Shown here piece by piece: positions 18,197 to 24,674 of a DNA stretch of 47,779 nucleotides. The notes under the pieces were generated by a model, which was given only the letters and a program-made list of their open reading frames with translations, made no database searches and was not told the DNA's origin. The position numbers were made by a program, and so were the translations under genes. The stretch's first letter is position 1. Every line of letters begins with the position of its first letter. The DNA is from Bacteroidales bacterium (GTDB lineage Bacteria > Bacteroidota > Bacteroidia > Bacteroidales > GCA-2748055), in NCBI GenBank assembly GCA_021740585.1, contig JAIOZM010000027.1, forward strand, positions 1-47,779, written 5' to 3'.

Positions 18197-18373
18197 ATGA
18201 AAAATCTGAAAACAATAAAAGTAATTGAACTTAGTCCATCAGAATGCCGGAACATTTCCGCAAATGGCTGGATTATAGGCGCAATAGGGGTTGTAATTGC
18301 ATACATTGCCGACGACTGGGCTGATTTTAAGCAAGGATTTGCCGATGGTTGGGCTACTATTAATGAGAAATAA
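18197..18373 (+). CDS. Bacteriocin-like small peptide 4 with Asn-Gly leader junction (58 aa)
   Basis: I take the ATG at 18197, giving MKNLKTIKVIELSPSECRN, because it gives a leader of normal form. An in-frame ATG at 18191 adds two residues, and the longer open frame upstream overlaps peptide 3. The junction reads ISANG-WIIGAIG, with Asn-Gly where the others have Gly-Gly. The 34-residue core has GxxxG motifs (GWIIG across the junction, GFADG) and the segment DDWADFKQGFADGW. This resembles Bacteroidetes small ORFs grouped with class IIb (lactobin/cerein-like) bacteriocins, which also carry DFKxGF-like tails. There is no Cys in the core, and the net charge is negative. It is the last of the four-gene peptide array. 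Confidence 0.7.
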   Translation: MKNLKTIKVIELSPSECRNISANGWIIGAIGVVIAYIADDWADFKQGFADGWATINEK

Positions 18374-18395
18374 TCCGATAACTAAAACATTCTTC

Positions 18396-18455
18396 TTAGG
18401 GAGATAAAAAGATCTTTCCAACCGAGAATTAAATCTGTTGCGAAGAACTCCCTAA
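18396..18455 (+). other. inverted repeat with long loop downstream of peptide 4
   Basis: TTAGGGAG (18396-18403) is complementary to CTCCCTAA (18448-18455), with 44 bases between. The perfect GC-containing eight-bp stem in an AT-rich gap suggests an RNA structure 22 bp after the peptide 4 stop. It may be part of a larger fold with the next hairpin. Confidence 0.4.
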
Positions 18456-18468
18456 AGACGATTTCATC

Positions 18469-18513
18469 AAAAGACTCACATCATGGAATCTATGTAAAAT
18501 GATGTAGTCTTTT
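18469..18513 (+). terminator. long stem-loop between peptide genes 4 and 5
   Basis: AAAAGACT-C-ACATCAT (18469-18484) pairs with ATGATGT-AGTCTTTT (18499-18513). That makes fifteen base pairs interrupted by one bulged C, with a 14-base loop. The 3' arm ends in four T residues. It may terminate or attenuate the peptide 1-4 transcript, or be a processing or stability element separating peptide 5. The T run is short for a strong intrinsic terminator. Confidence 0.6.
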
Positions 18514-18562
18514 GAATTGAAATCTGAATATACCAAAATTTCAATTTCTAAAAAATTAAACA

Positions 18563-18727
18563 ATGCATATCCTTAATAACATACAAGAATTATCTGAAAT
18601 ATCAGGAGGCCAGATTACAGTTGGAACAAGTGGCCAGTACGACCTTGGATACCTTATAGGGAGCAGTATTGTAGCATTAATTAGGCTCTTTAATACAGCT
18701 ACTATAGTATATCCTTATGTCCTCTAA
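18563..18727 (+). CDS. Double-glycine leader peptide 5 (54 aa)
   Basis: The 54-residue ORF starts at the ATG at 18563; an in-frame TAA lies two codons upstream, which fixes the start. The leader is unusually short (16 residues, MHILNNIQELSEISGG) but keeps the Glu-Leu...Ile-Ser-Gly-Gly pattern that is the strongest GG-type match in the cluster. The 38-residue core begins QITVGTSGQYDLGYLIGSS and contains a GxxxG motif (GYLIG). It is hydrophobic, near neutral and Cys-free. It is separated from peptide 4 by 189 bp with two stem-loops, and its own strong terminator follows 7 bp after the stop, so it may be a separate transcription unit. Confidence 0.75.
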   Translation: MHILNNIQELSEISGGQITVGTSGQYDLGYLIGSSIVALIRLFNTATIVYPYVL

Positions 18728-18734
18728 TCAATAG

Positions 18735-18769
18735 TTCCGGGTGTTGAAATAACACCTGGAATTTTTTTT
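18735..18769 (+). terminator. very strong intrinsic terminator after peptide 5
   Basis: TTCCGGGTGTT (18735-18745) pairs with AACACCTGGAA (18751-18761), eleven base pairs with one G-T wobble and a five-base loop, followed by eight T residues. It separates the peptide genes from the downstream exporter operon. Confidence 0.95.
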
Positions 18770-18813
18770 ACCAATACATAATTCCAAATCTGTAGAACTT
18801 AATTTAAATTATT

Positions 18814-18957
18814 ATGAAAACTAAACTTCCTTCCTTCAGTTCAAAAAAAGTGTTTTACTTAATTCTTACATTATTGCTCCTTGTATCCATTTATATTCTT
18901 TTAGATATATCGGGATTTATTGCAGGATTCAGAGCCGGATTTCAGACTATCCCATGA
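18814..18957 (+). CDS. 47-residue single-pass membrane peptide, possible immunity or accessory protein
   Basis: The ORF has a basic N-terminus (MKTKLPSFSSKKV), one hydrophobic helix (about 13-30, YLILTLLLLVSIYILL) and a short tail reading DISGFIAGFRAGFQTIP. It has no GG leader. The tail's GF-x-x-GF rhythm echoes the FKQGFADGW tail of peptide 4. Its stop overlaps the start of the 185-residue gene by ATGA, implying translational coupling in one operon with the C39 exporter. A role as immunity peptide or transporter accessory is plausible from position only. No family is recognised. Confidence 0.65.
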   Translation: MKTKLPSFSSKKVFYLILTLLLLVSIYILLDISGFIAGFRAGFQTIP

Positions 18958-19511
18958 GCAGAATAACAAATAAAGATCATTTTCTGATAAATGCTGAATA
19001 TGTTTTTAAAAAGCTTAAAATCAGAACGTTTTTTTACATTATACTGATTGTTATGGGCTTAACTCTCTATTCTATCTTCAGCTCCTGGATTTCTGTAAAT
19101 TTTACATTTGAAGGTTTGATTTCAGAGCCTTTCGTATGGCAAACAAATAATTCTTTAACTGCTGAATCAAATAAGGTTATTGAAATTTTATTGAATCAAA
19201 CCTTATTGGATCTTGTTGAAACCCCAACAAAAATAGAAATTGAATTAACTCAAGCTAATCTCATTGTTTACAGGTGTGAAGGAGCTATAATTCAAACATC
19301 CATGCTAAAAGACAATAGCCAAGGGCTTGCCTATAAAGCAATTTTTGCAAAAGCCGCCAATGACGGCATGATTGAATTCTTTCCATCAAAAATTGAAGGA
19401 AAGTATAAAGCATTCATAAAAATTAAAGATGTAAAAGTAAGTTTAACTGATATGATGCAACTCATTATGCTTAAAGAGCTTTGTTCAATTGAAATAAATC
19501 GTTTAGGCTGA
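18954..19511 (+). CDS. Single-pass membrane protein of unknown function preceding the C39 exporter
   Basis: This 185-residue protein has a cytoplasmic start of about 22 residues, one membrane helix (about 25-45, TFFYIILIVMGLTLYSIF) and an extracytoplasmic domain of about 140 residues. The topology (short inside, single helix, periplasmic bulk) and the position immediately before an ABC exporter are those of a membrane-fusion protein. However, the length is less than half the HlyD norm, and I see neither the long coiled coil nor a lipoyl-like half-motif. It could be a minimal adaptor, an immunity protein, or something new. The exporter ATG follows one base after its stop, so the three genes 18814-21723 form one operon. 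Confidence 0.7.
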   Translation: MSRITNKDHFLINAEYVFKKLKIRTFFYIILIVMGLTLYSIFSSWISVNFTFEGLISEPFVWQTNNSLTAESNKVIEILLNQTLLDLVETPTKIEIELTQANLIVYRCEGAIIQTSMLKDNSQGLAYKAIFAKAANDGMIEFFPSKIEGKYKAFIKIKDVKVSLTDMMQLIMLKELCSIEINRLG

Positions 19512-19512
19512 T

Positions 19513-21723
19513 ATGAAGAAAATTGAATTCAGGCAATTAGATCTTACCGACTGCGGTGCAGCATGTTTGGCATCGGTTTGTGGATTTTACAATCTAAATT
19601 ATCCATTAACCAGAATCAGAACACTTGCTGGCACTAATAGTAAGGGAACTAATTTATTAGGCATGATTGAAGCCGCGGAAAAACTGGGACTGGATACAAA
19701 AGCAGTCCGCGTAAATAAACAGAATATAGATAAACTGCCTCTTCCCTTCATCGCCCATTTAAATATTCAGAAAAAATGGTTTCATTTTGTTGTCGTTTAC
19801 AAAATTGATAAAGACAAATTACATATTATGGATCCTGCCATAGGGAAATTGAGTAAGGTTTCTCTTAAGGACTTCCTGAACAATTGGACTGAGGTGGCTC
19901 TGATTCTGGGAAAAGGCTCTGAATTTAAAGAAGGAAATCATAAAAGAGGAAATCTTTCGCGATTTTTGGATTTGATAAAACCTTTTCGTTCAAGCTTTAC
20001 AGAGGCTTTCATAGCGGCTTGTCTTTACAGTGCTCTGGGAATTACAACATCAATTTTTGTTGAAAAAATAATTGACCAAATAATCCCTTCCGGTAACCTG
20101 ATGATGCTTAATGTTATCAGTATAATTTTTGGCTTGTTATTACTTTCCAGGCTATTTATTGGTTTCACAAAAAATCTTCTTTTATTACGAACCGGATTAA
20201 AGATTGACAGTCAGCTAATTATGGCGTATTATCGTCATGTTTTACGATTGCCAATCAAATTTTTTAATACCATGAGAACGGGCGAGATCATATCAAGAAT
20301 AAACGATGCAGTAAAAATAAGGTCGTTTATAAATAATGTTGCCCTCGACCTTGTTGTAAATGCATTGATTGTTTTATTCACCTTATTGGTTATGTTAAGT
20401 TATTCTTTACCGATGTTTCTAATAGTTCTTGGTGGAATTCCTGTTTATTATTTCATCTACACTGTTTTCAATCGTTTTAATAAAAAACATGTACGGGAAT
20501 TGATGGAAAAAAATGCAAGCATGGAATCCTCATTGCTGGAAACCTTCAAAGGGATTGAGCCAATAAAATCCACTGTTAATGAAGGAAATTTTACGGATAA
20601 TCTGGACAGAAAAAGCATTAATCTTTTAAATTCAGGATATAGGGTGAACAAAAGCTATAGTGTGGCCGGAACAATTACAGAACTTATTGCATTGGTTCAA
20701 TTGCTACTTATATTATGGATAGGTTCCGGATTTGTAATTGAAAATAAATTAAGCACCGGAGAATTACTGTCCTTTTATACACTTTTCGGGTATTTATCAG
20801 CACCATTATTTAAGCTCATACTTTCGAACAGAAGTTTGCAGGACGCTTTAATTGCTTCTGATCGACTATTTCAGATAATGGATCTCGAACAGGAGGACAA
20901 TGAAAACAAAGTAAATACCGAATTTATTAAAACCCATCAAACAGGAATAAAATTCGATAATGTAAGTTTCAAATTCCCCGGGCAACCTGAACTTCTTAAA
21001 AAAATCAGTTTTCAATGCAAACCATATACAATCACAATTATCGCCGGCGATAGTGGAGCCGGAAAGTCAACATTACTAACATTAATAGTAAAGCTGAATC
21101 TTTCAAACCATGGTGAAATCCACTTCAATAATAACGAATACAGAACACTTACACCAGAATATCTAAGAAAGAATATTGCTTATGTTTCACAAAAACCTAT
21201 ATTATTTTCAGGTACCCTAAGTGAAAATATATTGCTTGGTGCAGAATTGGAGGATATTCAAAAATTATGGAAATCAATAGAAATGGCAGGTCTGATGGAA
21301 AAAGTTGAAGCTTTACCTGACAGATTAAATACTATGGTATCAGAAGACGGTGATAATTTCTCGGGAGGTGAAAGACAAAAAATATCGATTGCGAGAGCAC
21401 TGTATCAGAATCCTTCCGTACTTTTATTCGACGAACCAACTTCTTCAATGGATGCAGGGTCTGTAGATGAATTCACCAATTTGATGTTTAAACTAAGGCG
21501 GCAAGGAAAAACAATTGTAATCGTCAGTCACAATTCCAATTTCTATTCCTGCTCAGATCAAATAATATATTTGAAGAATGGTGAAGTAATTCTTCAGGGA
21601 AAACTGGAAGAACTTATTGAATATGAAGTAGATTTTCAAAAATACATCAACCGGCAAAGTTCAGGTTCACCGGGTGATCTTAAAAACAATAAAACAATTG
21701 AAAGTCATTTAATTTTCAAATAG
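19513..21723 (+). CDS. Peptidase-C39 ABC exporter 1 (PCAT)
   Basis: This 736-residue inner-membrane protein combines three modules. The C39 protease (about 1-130) shows Gln8, Cys14 (LTDCGAACL), His91 (WFHFVVVY) and Asp107 (IMDPA), the residues needed to cut after Gly-Gly. An ABC membrane domain with six predicted helices spans about 160-440. The nucleotide-binding domain has a Walker A GDSGAGKST (512-520), signature FSGGERQKIS and Walker B VLLFDEPTSSMD. Such PCATs remove double-glycine leaders during export of bacteriocins and peptide pheromones. The three-gene operon lies directly downstream of the five leader peptides, which are its likely substrates. All key residues are present. Confidence 0.93.
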   Translation: MKKIEFRQLDLTDCGAACLASVCGFYNLNYPLTRIRTLAGTNSKGTNLLGMIEAAEKLGLDTKAVRVNKQNIDKLPLPFIAHLNIQKKWFHFVVVYKIDKDKLHIMDPAIGKLSKVSLKDFLNNWTEVALILGKGSEFKEGNHKRGNLSRFLDLIKPFRSSFTEAFIAACLYSALGITTSIFVEKIIDQIIPSGNLMMLNVISIIFGLLLLSRLFIGFTKNLLLLRTGLKIDSQLIMAYYRHVLRLPIKFFNTMRTGEIISRINDAVKIRSFINNVALDLVVNALIVLFTLLVMLSYSLPMFLIVLGGIPVYYFIYTVFNRFNKKHVRELMEKNASMESSLLETFKGIEPIKSTVNEGNFTDNLDRKSINLLNSGYRVNKSYSVAGTITELIALVQLLLILWIGSGFVIENKLSTGELLSFYTLFGYLSAPLFKLILSNRSLQDALIASDRLFQIMDLEQEDNENKVNTEFIKTHQTGIKFDNVSFKFPGQPELLKKISFQCKPYTITIIAGDSGAGKSTLLTLIVKLNLSNHGEIHFNNNEYRTLTPEYLRKNIAYVSQKPILFSGTLSENILLGAELEDIQKLWKSIEMAGLMEKVEALPDRLNTMVSEDGDNFSGGERQKISIARALYQNPSVLLFDEPTSSMDAGSVDEFTNLMFKLRRQGKTIVIVSHNSNFYSCSDQIIYLKNGEVILQGKLEELIEYEVDFQKYINRQSSGSPGDLKNNKTIESHLIFK

Positions 21724-21754
21724 AAGCTCCTCCTTTTTACTTCTTCTTTATATA

Positions 21755-23086
21755 CTATTCACGAAAGTTGTAAAATGTAGCGGCGGCGAATAAACAAATT
21801 ACCATTCCAACCAACGCGCTAATTCTGATTCCAAAATCATTGCCGGGATCTTTCCCTAAAAGGATTAGAATAGCAAAGATCATAACACCCATTGTTTGGC
21901 CAACCTTATTTGCAAACGCCCTGACGGCGAAAAACATTCCTTCGATTTTGTATCCGGTTTTTTCAGATATTTCATCTGTAATCTCTGCAATAATTGTATA
22001 TGGTAATATTCCAAGGACAGCTACAGGAAAGGCAGAGGCAACGGCAAGAGAATAAAGCAGTATCTTCGGATTAACAGGAATTCTTCCCATAAAAATTACT
22101 GATAAAAACAATAGCGAAAAAATTACAAATGAAATGATTATGAGTTTCTTTTTCCCATTTTTCTTTACAAGTCTCACTACCAATGGATAGAATGCAAGTG
22201 ACAAGAAAATCATTATTGACAAAAATAATGAACCGGCTCTTTCCTCCAAGCCCAATAGTACTTTTACATAATACAAAAGTCCGCTGGAAATAATGGCTAG
22301 AGTTATAAAAAAGGATGAATCAGCAATTATAAAAATAATAAATTGCTTATTGGAAAGCGCAGTTTTTAATGACAAAAACAAGTTTATTCTGGCAGGTCTT
22401 GAATCACAATACCGTGCTTCATTTACCACAAGTAAAGGTAAGAACATTAAAAAAATTGCAATTATAACAATAACAATAATAGCCAGTCTGAATTGCCCCT
22501 GAATATCTGTAATAAAGAAGATTTTTCCGAATAAACTTGCCATTAGTGGTATTTGGGAAGCAATAATTATCCCAAAAACAAAACTCAAAGACAGCACCAC
22601 TGAAAGCCTCATCTTCTCATCACTATTTCTGGCAAGCTCTGGCATTAAGGCATTAAAGGGCACAATATAAACAGTCATAAAAAAATAGAGACCCAATTGT
22701 ATCAGGAAAATCCATATATAGTTATCTGAAGTCTGATAATTATAAGGAGGGAAAAAAAGTAAAATGCTAAATATTCCTGAAGGTATTACTGAAATAAAGA
22801 GAAAGGGGACTCTTCTGCCCCACCTCGACACAAATCTATCACTAAACCATGCTATCAGAGGATCTGTAATTGCATCAAATAATCTTCCGGATGCTAATAT
22901 GAGAGAAAATATGGTTAAAAAACCAAAAACGCTAATCTGAGGAATTAAAGGAGGTAATCCGGAATTTACAGGCGGAATATAAAAATAAATAAGCATTACG
23001 CTTATCGTATTAATTAATGTGGACCAGCCAGCCATGCCGGCACCGTAGGCTATAAGTTTCTTTGCTCCCCCAAATGCATCCTTCAT
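21755..23086 (-). CDS. GPH-family sugar:cation symporter (MFS_2)
   Basis: This 443-residue protein has about twelve membrane helices and an N-terminal half typical of glycoside-pentoside-hexuronide symporters such as MelB. The motif DAITDPLIAWFSDRFVSRWGRR (loop 2-3) and FNALMPELARN (about 165) are characteristic. The substrate is probably a sugar or uronide moved with Na+ or H+, but no specificity can be read. It is on the opposite strand, converging on exporter 1 with only 31 bp between the stops, and it splits the two peptide-exporter modules. Its product has no evident link to peptide export. I see no adjacent glycosidase. Confidence 0.85.
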   Translation of the reverse strand: MKDAFGGAKKLIAYGAGMAGWSTLINTISVMLIYFYIPPVNSGLPPLIPQISVFGFLTIFSLILASGRLFDAITDPLIAWFSDRFVSRWGRRVPFLFISVIPSGIFSILLFFPPYNYQTSDNYIWIFLIQLGLYFFMTVYIVPFNALMPELARNSDEKMRLSVVLSLSFVFGIIIASQIPLMASLFGKIFFITDIQGQFRLAIIVIVIIAIFLMFLPLLVVNEARYCDSRPARINLFLSLKTALSNKQFIIFIIADSSFFITLAIISSGLLYYVKVLLGLEERAGSLFLSIMIFLSLAFYPLVVRLVKKNGKKKLIIISFVIFSLLFLSVIFMGRIPVNPKILLYSLAVASAFPVAVLGILPYTIIAEITDEISEKTGYKIEGMFFAVRAFANKVGQTMGVMIFAILILLGKDPGNDFGIRISALVGMVICLFAAATFYNFRE

Positions 23087-23216
23087 TGAGTTAATCTAAG
23101 TTATTAACAATTCGAATATTAAAGATACTAGTTATACAATCTGTTGATAATTAATTTCCTAAAGTGCTTTTTTCACTCTATATTTATTTTAACAAGATAA
23201 TAAAAAATAGTAACTT

Positions 23217-23224
23217 TAATTTTG
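23217..23224 (+). promoter_or_regulatory. putative -7 box upstream of the ECF sigma gene
   Basis: TAATTTTG fits TAnnTTTG and lies 20 bp before the ATG at 23245. No TTTG is seen at the -33 spacing, so the promoter is tentative; an ECF-dependent autoregulated promoter would look different. Confidence 0.3.
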
Positions 23225-23244
23225 ATCCTAAAATGAATGTCTAA

Positions 23245-23829
23245 ATGAAAAGTTACAAGGACCAGGAAATCCTTGATGGAATCAGATCTCATGATCATAA
23301 TGTTTTGAATTATATTTATGCTGAAACCCTGCCGGTAATTGAAAATATGATTATTAATTCAGGTGGCAGTTTAACCCATGCAAAAGATGTGTTTCAGGAT
23401 GCTATGATTGTAGTTTACAGGAAAATAGACAATGAAGGTTTATCTCTTCATTGCAAGTTTACCACATATATGTATTCTGTTTGTCGCAACCTGTGGCTTC
23501 AGGAATTAAAGTATGGTGACCGGGCATTAACTAATTCCATAAGGAATTATGAGAAAGTAAGCGAACCTGAGGATGCATCAGAATACAAAAATGAAATGTA
23601 TGAAGTATTTGATGATCATATTAAGGATTTGAGCCCGGATTGTCAGAAAATACTGAGACTACATTTTGAGAATTGTAGCATTGATGAAATAATGGAGGCA
23701 ATGGAATACAAAAATACCCATTATACAATTGACCGGAAATACAGATGCAAACAAAGTTTGGTTAAGCGAATAATAAACGACCCCAGATATATTGATATTA
23801 GAAATGGACTTAAAAACCGAAGCAGATAA
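23245..23829 (+). CDS. ECF-type RNA polymerase sigma factor
   Basis: This 194-residue sigma-70 family protein has region 2 visible as DVFQDAMIVVYRKID...FTTYMYSVCRNLWLQELK (about 47-95). Region 4 is LSPDCQKILRLHFENCSIDEIMEAMEYKN (about 130-158), with the recognition helix followed by TIDRKYRCKQSLVKRI. It should direct RNA polymerase to a small set of promoters. The next gene overlaps its 3' end by 26 bp and encodes a membrane protein with an anti-sigma layout, so activity is probably released by an envelope signal. The second C39 exporter follows directly, making that exporter, and possibly the peptide genes, candidate targets. Confidence 0.9.
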   Translation: MKSYKDQEILDGIRSHDHNVLNYIYAETLPVIENMIINSGGSLTHAKDVFQDAMIVVYRKIDNEGLSLHCKFTTYMYSVCRNLWLQELKYGDRALTNSIRNYEKVSEPEDASEYKNEMYEVFDDHIKDLSPDCQKILRLHFENCSIDEIMEAMEYKNTHYTIDRKYRCKQSLVKRIINDPRYIDIRNGLKNRSR

Positions 23830-24622
23830 ATACTTTGATGGATTACTTTCCCGAAAAGAAAGGAAGAAATTCATTAAAGAGATAAAAAATAATCCTGAAA
23901 TTAAGGAGTATCTTAGTCAACGGAAATTTTTGGAGGCTAAGCTGAGTGAATATTACGCGAAGGAAAAGAACCTGAATAAGGAGGTTGAACATGACATTCA
24001 GGTTTATTTTAAAAACTATCCCTATCACAGCAAAAGTGAAAAAGAATTCAAGGATATACTCGCCAGCTTGTCTGCCCCAGAAAGAAAGAAGCGGAAAATA
24101 TCCAATCAACTACTATTGAATCTTGCGGCAGCCCTGGCTTTACTTATTATTATCGGTTTTGGGTTCGCCAATCGATTTCTTCAAAATAAGAATCAGAAGA
24201 AATACCTAAATCTTTACGCACAGTTTTTTGAGCCAGATAATGATTTCAGTTCTGATAGCATCCATTTTATTGGAAATGAAAGCTTAAGCTATTCCCAACT
24301 TGCCTCCTTTAACTCAGATATTATCAATGAAAAATTTTCGAACATCGTAAGAAGCGGTACATACGACGATATTAGCCTCGTTTATTTGTCAGTATTACTG
24401 ATTAAAAACGGAGATGAAAAGCTTGCACTTTCTCATCTTAATGAGATTATGGAATTTGCTAATTCTGAAGTTTCTGATCTGGCTCGTTGGTATATTGCAC
24501 TTATAAATTTAAAGGTGTCAGAAATTGACGCTGCTATTGAAAATCTTACCATTTTATGCGATGGAAGCAGCGTGTATAAGGAAAAAGCTTGTGAACTTTT
24601 AATACTAATTGCTGATAAGTAA
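23804..24622 (+). CDS. Membrane anti-sigma-like protein with TPR-like tail
   Basis: This is a 272-residue protein from the ATG at 23804; a TTG four codons upstream is possible but weaker. The N-terminal cytoplasmic part (ADKYFDGLLSRKERKKFIKEIKNNPEIKEYL) has the feel of Bacteroidetes anti-sigma leaders, which begin with a short helical repeat around a YFDGxLS motif. One membrane helix follows at about 100-122 (NLAAALALLIIIGFGF). The remaining 150 residues are helical with TPR-like pairs (YLSVLLIKNGDEKLALSHLNEIM, ARWYIALINLKVSEIDAAIENL). There is no zinc-binding HxxxCxxC. The overlap with the sigma gene implies translational coupling and functional pairing. Confidence 0.8.
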   Translation: MDLKTEADKYFDGLLSRKERKKFIKEIKNNPEIKEYLSQRKFLEAKLSEYYAKEKNLNKEVEHDIQVYFKNYPYHSKSEKEFKDILASLSAPERKKRKISNQLLLNLAAALALLIIIGFGFANRFLQNKNQKKYLNLYAQFFEPDNDFSSDSIHFIGNESLSYSQLASFNSDIINEKFSNIVRSGTYDDISLVYLSVLLIKNGDEKLALSHLNEIMEFANSEVSDLARWYIALINLKVSEIDAAIENLTILCDGSSVYKEKACELLILIADK

Positions 24623-24674
24623 TTTTATAAAAAGAAATTATTATTAGTAAATTTAGCCGAAAATACATCATTTT

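Noticed and set aside
18954..19511. Call of the 185-aa protein as HlyD
   Set aside because: The topology fits, but it is too short and lacks coiled-coil and lipoyl-like motifs.
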